Source of the DNA: Oncomelania hupensis
Taxonomy: Eukaryota; Mollusca; Gastropoda; Littorinimorpha; Pomatiopsidae
Assembly: GCA_036898135.1 (NCBI GenBank)
Contig: CM072521.1
Span: 68,180,916 to 68,244,915, forward strand
Direction: 5' to 3'
Length of the DNA stretch: 64,000 nucleotides
In this document: positions 11,101 to 23,800 of the stretch, one piece after another
How positions within the stretch are numbered: position 1 is the first letter of the stretch
Layout of the letters: every line of letters begins with the position of its first letter
Made by a program: the position numbers and the translations under genes
The notes under the pieces: generated by a model
Databases searched by the model: none
Seen by the model: only the letters and a program-made list of their open reading frames with translations
Told to the model about the DNA's origin: nothing

Positions 11101-14100
11101 AAACTTATGAAAGGAACAGAAACTGGTTAGGAATATAATACTGCGAAATAATGTGCCCAAACTTGGTGTCCGTTACACTGCTGTTACTACCTTTACACAC
11201 ACATTCTGCCCCAAAGCCATACTGGCCTAAATCTGAGCGTCAAAGGCTGTTGAGGGCCTATGCTTAATAGATCTCTGATGCTCAGCTAGTGTGATGGTTG
11301 CCTGGTTAGTGGAAAGTATCCTTTTGGCAAACATATTTGTTGGATTGGTTTGAAAGTTTGGAGAAAATAGACTAAAAGAAGAATTGAGGTTGATCTCGTT
11401 GTCACTAGACAATGTTGCCTGACACCACTGTCATGTATCATTACAGGCAATCCGGCTGGAGAATCTTCGGGAGACGGAACACCGCTACATGGCACTGGTG
11501 TCCACCACTGGCCGACAGGACACGGAGGAGTGTGTCATCTTGGGGCTGGACTGCACAGCTATGCCTGACCACGCCCACAGTACCGCCCCCACCACACCCC
11601 CAGTCACCCCCTCCAACCCTCCACCCTCCCCCAACCTCTCTGACACACACGGCGCTGCTGCTGCTGCCAGCTCTGAGCACGAGGGAAGGGGAATCTCTAT
11701 GGCAACCATCGGCCTGGTCCTCCCTATTTGGATGGGGATGAAAGTGCGCCTCAGCGGTGATGGGTAAGGACCTGTTGATTGATTTATTGTGGTGATGGGT
11801 AAGGTACTGTGGATTGATTTATTGTGGTGATGGGTAAGGACCTGTTGATTGATTTATTGTGGTGATGGGTAAGAACCTGTTGATTTATTGTGGTGATGGG
11901 TAAGAACCTGTTGATTTATTGTGGTGATGGGTAAGGACCTGTTGATTGATTTATTGTGGTGATGGGTAAGGACCTGTTGATTGATTTATTGTGGTGATGG
12001 GTAAGGACCTGTTGATTGATTTATTGTGGTGATGGGTAAGGAACTGTTGATTGATTTATTGTGGTGATGGGTAAGGACCTGTTGATTGATTTATTGTGGT
12101 GATGGATAAGGACTTGTTGATTGATTTATTGCGGTGATGGGTAAGGACCTGTTGATTGATTTATTGTGGTGATGGGTAAGGACCTGTTGATTGATTTATT
12201 GTGGTGATGGGTAAGAACCTGTTGATTTATTGTGATGATGGGTAAGGAACTGTTGATTGATTTATTGTGATGGTGGGTAAGGTCCTGTGGATTGATTTAT
12301 TGTGGTGATGGATAAGGACCTGTTGATTGATTTATTGTGGTGATGGGTAAGGACCTGTTGATTGATTTATTGTGGTGATAGGTAAGGAACGTTGATTGAT
12401 TGATTTATTTATTGCGGTGATGGGTAAGGAACGTTGATTTATTTATTGATTGATTGTGGTGATAAGTAAGGAACATTGATTTAGTGATTGATTGCGGTGA
12501 TGGTTGAGGAACGTTGATTGATTTATTGCGGTGATGGGTAAGGAACGTTGATTGATTGATTTATTGCGGTGCTGGGTATTTATTGCGGTGATGGGTAAGG
12601 AACGTTGATTGATTGATTTATTGCAGTGCTGGGTAAGGAACATTGATTGATTGATTTATTTATTGCAAGGAATTAATTTAACTCATAGGTGTGGGCAAGT
12701 TGGGAGGTAAATAAAACTGGTAAATAAAGGATACGTCCTATTTCTCTACTTGAGATGATAAAGTTAGTTTAGTTTAGTTAAACCTTGTTTATAGGGTCCA
12801 GCGGACTGCAAAGAGCCGAATCGGTACCAGAGCTTTGTTGAAAGAGGTCTCACCCCTGATTCATGATAAAAGATCTCCTGAAACAACCCTAATGGTAACA
12901 GTGAAGGCACTCCACTAGCCAGTCACTTTACAATAAAGGCATCCCATGTAGAGGACTCTGAGGCTGTACTCTAATTTATCAAACTCCCATTTACAAAAAC
13001 AAAATAGAATATAAAAATCATTATAAAATATTAGCAAGCACATACATATAAAATACCTACTTTACTAAATAATAATTTGATAGAAAGCCCTAGTGACCAT
13101 TTGCCAGAAAGCATTCAATATTCCCAAGCTGACCCAACAGATCCCATACGCAAATGAGGAGTTTTGGGAGAGTTTTCAAGAAAAAAGATAGGTGACTGGT
13201 CTAGCGAAGAAGATAGTAGATTGATAGAACAGGGTAAGAACGAGAAAAAACAAATGACAATGACAGAAACAGGTAATTTTAAGCACTTCATTTCCACAAA
13301 AAGTGGGGATACTATTTATACAAAAAAGCCCGGCACCCCAACTGGGTGGAGGTGGGAGAATGACAAAGTATTACCCCCTATTTCTCTGCTTGAGATGATA
13401 AAGAATTCTTCAATCTTGAATGTGTGCTTTGCAGAGGGTTCAGTATTATCACAGAGGACCATTCCTACCTGTTCAAGCCAGTGTCCGTGCAGGCCATGTG
13501 GTCAGCCATACAGAGCGTGGACAAGGCTTTACACGGCGCTAACTCCATGAAGTACCTGGCTGAAGGCCTGACGCACACCTGGGTGGAATATTATCGCTCC
13601 AAGATGGACAACAACCAAGGGCGCCTGGCTACATGGTAAACTGCTTTTCTTTTCACACAGCAGTCGACCTGTCCACATTTCTCTGCTGTCTTTAGGACTC
13701 CATACAAGTGGACACAGGGTTAGATTGGAACATAACCTGAAACTAAAAGTCAGTGTCATTGAAGTCAATGGTTGGATTGGAACATAACCTGAAACAAAAC
13801 GTCAAATGTCGTTGAAGTCAAATGGCATTGCTAGTTTTGTAGAAAAGCCTTTTTTACATGATCATGCAGTGTTTGGAACCGCTAACCTTTTCTCCATTGT
13901 TAATTGACTCACATGCATAGCAATGTGAGTCAATGTACTCCCCACTCCCCAAAAACATTTATAGATTTTTGCAAATCTGTGCAAGATGAGTCCTAAATAG
14001 TCCCAAAAAGGACATTTTAAAAAAATAATTTTTGTCTGTCTGCCATCTACCCTCTGGACGTGCAAAACTTGCAAGTGGGTTAATATCTCAGAACCTATTT

Positions 14101-15698
14101 CAACTATCACAATCAAACTTTGTAAGATGGTATATATCCATGAGACCCAGGGTTCGTACGGCCCCTTGAAATCCCTTGAAAATTAAGGGGACCCTTGAGA
14201 CCCTTGAAAAACCCTTGAAAATCAGCGAAATATCGGCTTCCCCTTGAAAACCCCTTGAAAATTACCATTGTGAAATCGCTTGCCTATCTAACAACTTTTT
14301 TTTTTAAACAAGTTTTCTTTTTTTTTTTTTTTTAAAGAAAGAAAACAACCCTTGTTTAAATAAAACGATTTTCTACCGATCGTCGGTGCCGGTTACAATG
14401 GTCGTAATTGGTCGTCTGCTAACAAGGGACATAACTCTAATTATTGCTATGCGAACTTCTTGTTTCCGGTAAAAACTTCCGCTGTTTCGCCTGTTTGATT
14501 TTCTGTCTTCGTTGCTGAAAATGCCGAAGGGCAGTTGCGTTTTTCAAAAGTCATGGCTGACGAAGGAGGAGTTCAGCTTTTGAATAAAGGAGGTGGAAGA
14601 CAAGCATGCATTTTATTGCAAATTGTGCAAAAAAAATGTCGATGTTCGTGCAATGGGAGAGGCGGCTGTAGTAAGCCACACGAAAGGAAAAAAGCACATG
14701 GAACTTCAGAAAGCAAGCAAACCTGTTGTAAAGCTTGCAGAATTCGTGTCTGCAAGTGCAAGTACATCTTTGCAGACAGCTGCCACACCAGCAAACAAAC
14801 AATGCCAGCCTAGCATCCCCAAATCAATTTCGGGGACCGAAGTGCTTGAAGCTGAAGTATTGTGGACCATCCACCTTGTGAACAGTCACCATAGTTTCAG
14901 ATCAGCTCAGGACAATGCGTTTTTATTTTCAAAAATGTTTAAGCAGTCACCAGTTGCACTCAACTACAAGTGTGGAGAGACAAAAAGCAGATACTTGGCA
15001 ACCTTGAAAACCCCCTGAAAACCCCTTGAATTTTTTTACTGCCAGTAAGTGGGAACCCTGATGAGACCTCATAAATGATGAGTTCACTTCACCTCAAGGT
15101 CAAGGTCACAAGGTCATCAAATTTTAACCTAAAACTTTTCACAAAATTTCAATTTTTTTTAAAAGTTATTAACATTGAACTTATGATTCTTTGGTGCATG
15201 ATAGATATCAATGAGACTCATTCTTTGCACATTTGGTCAACCTCACACCAAGGTGAAGATCGCTGGAACTGTCCAAGGTCAGTATAGGTACTTTGAAGTG
15301 GCCTTGACCCTAAACTATGAGAGATATAAAGTTCAAACTTGTTGTATTTAGAGATGATAGATTGATCTTTCTTATATTTTCCATTTTTTCTTTGATCTTG
15401 AAGGTCAAGGTCATTTGCAAAAACATACAAAAATATGTCAACGTACAGTGGAATGGCTTTATTTAACCCATTGTATGCAACAACTTTGGGTTATTTGATC
15501 AGACATACGTGAGAGGTCACATGAAAGTCAAGGTCATTGAAGGTCAAGATCATCCTAAGGTCAGTTCTTTTTGGCATCATACAACTTTTGCTAAGGTCAA
15601 GAGCATAGAAAAATCAAAGTCAGTATTCAAGATTCTTTATTGTCCAAAAACATGGCATGGAAATTTGATGTGACTGTATGTGACTTTGCTTTTTAATA

Positions 15699-15749
<51 letters not shown>

Positions 15750-16693
15750 TGAGAGCTTATACCGCGCACATATCTCACCTCAAGGTGACTCAAGGAGCAC
15801 TTATACACATTCTTTTGCATTAACAATTCGAGCATACTGATACACACTTGTGCATAAATGACATGAAGATGACAAGGCAACAACACAAACAGAGAAACGG
15901 CACTCAAAAATAAGCATGAGAACATTTCAAATAATGATTGTATATTTGGCCATTTACATCTTAATGCCACTGTTTCTTTTTTTTTCTTTTTTTTCTGGGC
16001 ACTCATTTTCATGTTAAATATTGCAAGTTTGTTAAGGAGCATGTGAGTCATATGGGTTTGGCCCGTAAATTTGTGTATGTGTGTAAAGGAAGCTCAGTAT
16101 ATGTTCAAGTTTCTTCAAAACTCAACTTTTTGCTTTAAAGCAAGAGCAATGAGAGAAGCTCCGTGCACACCAACCATCTACCTCCATTCATGGTTCGCCA
16201 TCAGCTATTGTTGATAAGTGATGTAACCTTTGTTTTGCATTAGTTTTACCAGGCTGTGTAATTTTGTTTTTCTCAGGAATTTGATGGAAGATGTGGAGAT
16301 CTTTGCCCCCTCCAGTCTCAAGCTCACCAACGAAAAGTAAGTGATGTGTGTACTTGTTAACTCTTAGCGTCCTGTAACGCAGTAATGCGCACCTTTCCTC
16401 TATTTCCGAAGCGCAGTAAAGCGCACCTCACTATAGTGCTATTTTTAGTAATGCAGAGCTGCCAACCCCTACGGAACGTCCGTAGTTTCTCCGGAAAATG
16501 TTCTTTAATTCCGCAACTACGCCATTTCAAGAAATACTACGGAAGAAAAATTTCAAAGCATACCTATTTTTTTACAAGTATCGAAACAAAGCCGCGAGAG
16601 ACGTAGGCCTAATAGGCTTTCGTCAATATCATAGACTTTCGTATAGCGCTTTGCGTGTGCGCTATTTTTAGCTCAGCAGCCACTGCTGCGTAG

Positions 16694-16780
<87 letters not shown>

Positions 16781-19700
16781 GAGAGAGAGACCACAGTCAT
16801 GTCCTGTGATCCCCGTGTTTACATAACAAAAAGTACATCATACCAGTTAATGTTTTTCATCTACTTATTCTAAGAAGTTCAAAACCAGTAGAGCTGCTAC
16901 AGAGATGCAAGAGGGCAACTGTTTCTGCCCTAGCAGAAGAAAACCCTAACATGTCTATGCCTGTGAACCTATAATTACTGACAATGTTTTTTTTTTATAA
17001 TATAAATAGCAGCTTTAACAATTTGGTTTTAAACCAATGCAGTATCCATGCCATTAGTACATGTAGTGAGCCATTGGGTTAGCTTTTCCGAACAAAATGT
17101 TAAAACTGTTGTTTTTTTTTCAGGAACATTTCTATCATTTTAAAAATAAATATTTGAAAGTTAATGCTTTTTGTGTTGGTGTTTGGTTTTTATTTAAGCT
17201 AATATCAACATTTTAAATAATGCTCATTTTATCATGTGAAAATTCTTGTTCGTACATTTGCTACTGAAATTGAGCTGAAACTACTGATATTTTTCTTTGT
17301 TTGCTACTGAAATTTTTTTTAGGGGTTGGCAGCTCTGGTAATGAATCACAGGAAGAAACAACTCTTTAGTATGTGAGAGAAGCGTTAGTCCACTTCCGGG
17401 AAGACTCATGTTTGCTTTTCGCGATCTTTTCTGCAAGTTTCGAGTGGTTTTGTGGACGATTTTTTTTTTTTTTAAGGTTTGGTTTTGGTAACTTTTGGGT
17501 CATATAACTGTCTGCAGTTACCTGTGATTTTATTATTCAATACATCGGCCCTCATGATTGGTAGGTGACTGATTTGCCAGTGTTTTCTGTCTTGTGTTGA
17601 CTGTGGACACATTCACATGCAAATCACACTGTATTGTGTTGTTTTTGTTGTTTTATTAACACAGTTAACAGGTTTACCTGTAATTATTAATTAGTGTCAA
17701 GATTTGTACAGGTAAAAACGGTGCTGAATTCAAAATGACACTATAGGTATGCAGAATAACCACTCAGTCAACAAATCCTAAAATATGAACTAATTGTGAC
17801 AATAAAACTTGAAATCCTTACAGGATTGAGGCAGAAATGTATGGAAAACGTAACAGGAGGCTAAGAGTTAAACCGTTTCTTTGTTCAGTATGGTTCTCTG
17901 TCAGCAGATGAAGTGTGCATTGAACTCTTCGTTCACATCACTCAGCCTAACGGTGTTGAAGACGCCAGCTAGATGGCTTGTAAATGGTGAAAGGCAGAGT
18001 GTGCGCCTGGAGAGGCTTGAGTGACATCCTGTGTCTGGCAGTGCCTTCAGTACTTCTTGAGGTGGAAAAGTGCTGTTTAAGAGCCATTCATTAAAAGAAA
18101 GAGCGAGTTGTAAGTGTGAGGTGTTGTGTCATTTCAGTGAGACGGAGAAGCTGAAGCTGTTGATCAGTGCCAAGCTGAAGGAGGTCATGATGTCTGTGGA
18201 TCTGGATGAAGCCACTAGCAGATCTGTAAGTCTTCACCTAGGGCAAGTGCTTGTGTGTGTGACAGACAGAGAGAGAGAGAGTATGCATGTGAGAGATAAA
18301 TGGAGTTGTTTTTGTAATATTTTTATATCATTTTTTTCCATACAACTCTTTTTCACTTTTGCTATTGTAATAGTGTAAATCTGATAGTACTGTGAGAGGA
18401 TTTTTCCAAGGATCTGTGGAGTGTGAAAGATACCTAATTTCAGTTGATTGATAAACAAAAATAGGACTTTAAAATGGAGTGATGGGAAATAACTCCTCTT
18501 TGTGCTGTGATCATACTTTTTGAGTAGAAATTTTTATGCGCTTATTAGTTTTCATTCATTCATTCATTCATTGGTCATGTGTTTCATTGGTCATGTGTTT
18601 TACAGCTACGCTTGCAAGTGGAGGAAGGTCTAAACATGAAGCTGGACGAGTTCCGCAACTACTTTGACGAGGAGATGATGCGTATCCTGGGACAGATGGA
18701 TGCTCCATCACAGATCCTGGATTTCCTCTACCTCGGCTCTGAGTGGAACGCCTCCAACCTTGACGAACTGCAAAAACTGGGGTCAGTACGTTTTCAAAGA
18801 ATAAATAGCAAAAAACATTTTTTTTATTGGTCTTATTTGTTTTGTCTGATCTCAGGATGTCTGCTCCTCACTTCTTTTTTTCTTTTTATTGTGGTAGTGG
18901 TGAGGAGGAGGGGTGGGTGGCGGGTGGGGGTGGAGAGAGTGGGAGGAACCTTGTTGATGTCTGTTTGTTCCCAGAACAGAAGAAGGGCAACTTCAATCAA
19001 GCCAGAACAATAAAGAAGCTGGTGATCAAAGGGTGGAGTGAATGCATGCATGTGGAGCAACTCTCAGACTCTGCTCTTACAGATTTGTACAGAAAAAGCA
19101 TGTTTTTTGTCTCTGTTTGATGTTTTTGTCTCTATTTGATGTTTTTGTTTCTTTGATCTTCAAAATGTGTGTTAAATGCATGCACAGGCTAGGCCTCAGC
19201 TTATACTCTCATCCGAAGGAGTTGGGGCTCTTGCCTGTGCATCGAATGTAAATTAAATGTGCATGTCTGGTTTTGTGTGCAGAATCAAGTATATCCTAAA
19301 CATAACTAGGGAGATTGACAACTTCTTCACAGGCATGTTCACCTACTGCAACGTGCGTATTTATGACTACGAGGAGTCTGAGCTGATGAAGCACTGGCCC
19401 AAGACCTACAAGTTCATCAACAAAGCAAGGTGATTGGAGCTACCCACACTATCAAATTGTCAAACATTTTGCATTGGTGATTGGAGTTACTCACACTACC
19501 ATTGCTGTCATAAATTTTACATCGGTGATTGGAGCTACCTAATCTATCATGCTGTCAAACTTTTTTATATTCATTCACTTTTCTAATATCCATGCGTGCA
19601 CACGTGAACCTAAAGAAAAGAAGAATGTAGAATGAAATATGTACGTGATTGAAATATGCACAAGAAAATCTTATGCAGTTTGCTAAAAGAGGGTGGTTGT

Positions 19701-20630
19701 TTGCTGGTGTTGTATTTTGAGATGTGTGCGTTACAGTGAGGGTGAGGGATGGGGTGGTGGAGCAAACCTTAAGGGAAAGATAGAGGGGAAAGTTTCAGGA
19801 GGGGGGAGATGATGATGCAGGTATGACTATGATGATGATGCAGGTATGACTATTTGCATCAGGATAGGTTCTAGGTGTTTTACATTTATTTATGTCACTT
19901 GGCAAAGAAACAAAATCTGTTATTTGTTAAAATTTCAAAATAAACAATAAAATACAAGTAAAATGTGTGTTTTCAGGAAGCACGGTGTCAAAGTGCTGGT
20001 GCATTGCAAAATGGGAGTGAGCAGATCTGCTTCTACCGTACGTTGTGCTTTGGGATTTTTTTCTTTACCCTCCGTAGCCTCCCTGCACTGCTCTTTCTGT
20101 CATGTGCTCCCTCTCTCTCTCTCTGTCATGTGTTCTCTTTCTCTCTGTCATGTGCTCTCTCTCTCTGTCATGTGCTCTCTCTCTCTGTCATGTGCTCTCT
20201 CTCTCTCTCTGTCATATGCTCCCTCTCTCTGTCATGTGCTCCCTCTCTCTGTCATGTGCTCTCTCTCTGTCATGTGCTCTCTCTCTCTGTCATGTGCTCC
20301 CTCTCTCTGTCATGTGCTCTCTCTCTCTGTCATGTGCTCTCTCTCTCTTTCATGTGCTCTCTCTCTCTGTCATGTGCTCTCTCTCTCTGTCATGTGCTCC
20401 CTCTCTGTCATGTGCTCACTCTCTCTGTCATGTGCTCTCTCTCTCTGTCATGTGCTCTCTCTCTCTGTCATGTGCTCCCTCTCTCTGTCATGTGCTCACT
20501 CTCTCTGTCATGTGCTCTCTCTCTCTGTCATGTGCTCCCTCTCTCTCTGTCTCTCTGTCATGTGCTCCCTCTCTCTCTCTGTCATGTGCTCTCTCTCTCT
20601 CTGTCATGTGCTCTCTCTCTCTGTCATGTG

Positions 20631-20693
<63 letters not shown>

Positions 20694-20782
20694 ATGTGCT
20701 CCCTCTCTCTCTCTCTGTCATGTGCTCCCTCTCTCTCTCTTTCTCTGTCATGTGCTCCCTCTCTCTCTCTCTCTGTCATGTG

Positions 20783-20823
<41 letters not shown>

Positions 20824-23800
20824 ATGTGCTCCCTCTCTCTCTCTGTCATGTGCTCCCTCTCTCTCTCTCTCTGTCATGTGCTCCCTCTCTCTCTCTCTGT
20901 CATGTGCTCCCTCTCTCTCTCTCTGTCATGTGCTCCCTCTCTCTCTCTGTCATGTGCTTCATCTCTCTTTTTCTCTTTAAATCTGCACATTGAACTGCCT
21001 CTTAGATTGTTGTCATTTGTCAACCCGCCTAGCCTGGTCGCCATCCTAAGGTCTTCCTTCTCTGGCACATCTTTCTCAGACTTCCTGACAGTAACACACC
21101 AACAAGTAAAGAAACTCATTCTGCAGATGCCCCGCAAATCTTGCTCACTTGACCCACTTCCGGCTTCTCTTCTCTTTGACTGCCTTGACGATCTGATACT
21201 CTCTATCACTGAAATCATAAAGAATGTCATCTTTGACTGCCTTGACGATCTGATACTCTCTATCACTGAAATCATAAACAATGTCATCTTTGACTGCCTT
21301 GACCATCTGATACTCTCTATCACTGAAATCATAAAGAATGTCATCTTTGACTGCCTTGACCATCTGATACTCTCTATCACTGAAATCATAAAGAATGCCA
21401 TCTTTGACTGCCTTGACGATCTGATACTCTCTATCACTGAAATCATAAAGAATGTCATCTTTGCTATGTGGTTTTATTCCTTCTGCCTACAAGCACACTC
21501 TTGTTGTTCTCTACTAAACAAACCATCGCTTGATCCTGAAATTCTTAAGATTTGCCACCCTGTGTCAAATCTTCGTTTTTTTTTTAAAAGTCTTGAGTGC
21601 GTTGTCATTTGCAAACTCCTCTCATCTCGAAACCCATTCCCTGTTTGAGCTGTTCCAGTCGGCCCACAAAAAGAACCATAGCACCCAAACCACATTACCA
21701 CACGTGGTCAACTGCCCCTCGAGAGTTGCGAATCGGGAAAAAGTAGTGATTCTATCGTTGCGAGACCTGTCCATGTCTTTCGATATGATCGACCACGACA
21801 TTCTTTGCAAGCGTCTGTGCACTGTGTTTGGCTGCTCTGGAACAGTCCTTGTATAGTTCAAGTCCTGCCTCTCTGATTGCACTCAGTCTGTCACTGTCAA
21901 CAGCACTCGGTCATCTCAAGCTCTCCTGAAATATAGTGTCCCCCAAGGTTCTGTACTGGATCCCATTTTATTCACAGCATACATTCAGACTCTGATTTGT
22001 CATCAAACCTTTTGGCCATCTGTACTGTGTCTTTGTGTCTGATGACTGTAAAATCTACAACTCTTCCTCACCAGCTGATATTCCTCTTGTATAATGTGAC
22101 TGGCTGAATGAGCAATAAAAAACTCCAAATGAATAATGATAACTCTGAACTCATTTCTTTTGGGACACATCAACATCTGAAACAGGCATCTCTGTGGCAA
22201 CAAACTGTCAAAACTTCAACGCGTTTTTAACAATGCTTCTAGACTTATCCTGCGTCAATATCACTGCTCTCAAAACTCTTCACTGGCTTCCATTCTAGGC
22301 AAGAGTTGAGTACGCGGTTGCTTGCCTGTCATTCCAGTGCCTTCATTGTGATTCATGCCCATAATACCTCTCACAACTTCTCACTCATACCAACCCACCC
22401 GCTCCTTGCTCTCTCTTGATGCTTCGCTCCTTTCCTGTCCCACATTCGCAAAGAGATAATTCTCTTTATTTGCCCAATCTCTTAAGAATACTCTATCTAC
22501 TCCACTCCATCACTTGTAGTCACTGGACTCTTTCAAGAAAAACTTGAAGACATTTCTATTGGTCAAGTACTGATAAACCGTCACTGCCTCTATGTGTAAA
22601 ACCCCTCCCACCTTCCCTACCACTTCTACTTCTGTAGCCGTCTGTGGTGAGAAATGGTGCTGGGAGGTGCTATTATTATGCCTCGTTTTTAAACTGACTG
22701 TCCTGGGATTTTTATTTTGACACCTATAATGGTTATTTATATTGTCCAAGCCCCCCATGTATTAAAGAGAGAAAAGGTTCAGTTATTTGTAAACAATGCA
22801 TAAGGGTTGAAAAGCTATTTTCACAGTCATCTGTCAATACAGTGGTCAAATACAACCATTTATTTTATATATGATCTGTTGGCCCTGATAAAGGCGTTTA
22901 GGGTACTGACTGCACAAACAGACCTATTCAGTAAGGACTATGTGTTGCAGGTGATAGCGTACTTGATGAAGGAAAACCGCTGGTCCATGGAAAAAGCCTT
23001 GGCGTTTGTCAAAGAAAGGCGCAGCTGTGTGCGACCGAACAAAGGATTTATGGAACAACTGCACACCTATGAAGGCATTCTCAATGCAAGGTTAGTGACT
23101 GTGACAATCTACTGCACACCTATAAAGGCATCCTCAGTGCAAGGTTAGTGACTGTGACAATCTACTGCACACCTATGAAGACATCCTCAGTGCAAGGTTA
23201 GTGACTATGACAATCTACTGCACACCTATAAAGGCATCCTCAATGCAAGGTTAGTGACTGTGACAATCTACTGCACACCTATGAAGGCATCCTCAATGCA
23301 AGGTTAGTGACTGTGACAATCTACTGCACACCTATGAAGACATCCTCAGTGCAAGGTTAGTGACTATGACAATCTACTGCACACCTATAAAGGCATCCTC
23401 AATGCAAGGTTAGTGACTGTGACAATCTACTGCACACCTATGAAGGCATCCTCAATGCAAGGTTAGTGACTGTGACTCTGACAATCTACTGCACACCTAT
23501 GAAGTCATCCTCAATGCAAGGTTAGTGACTATGACAATCTACTGCACACCTACCAAGGCATCCTCAGTGCAAGGTTAGTGACTATGACTATCTTTGTAGT
23601 TTCTCAACCTAACATGGACCGAGTTTTGAAGTTTGAAATAAAGAATAAATAAATAAACTGTTTTTTTTTTATGTATTCTTACAGTAACCAGCGAGATATC
23701 TTTCGTTCAAAGTCGGAGCCAGACCTGCTGACCTCTATGGGAAGTGAGGAAGGAGAGAGCAGCCAGCGCGAGGCTTTTTTAGGGGAAAGTCTCTTTCCGA

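Noticed and set aside
19963..21648. Very long leucine/serine/cysteine-rich frames on the plus strand
   Set aside because: They arise from the CT-rich minisatellite, where all three frames are open; only the first 61 bases of the P-loop exon and the LINE part are meaningful.
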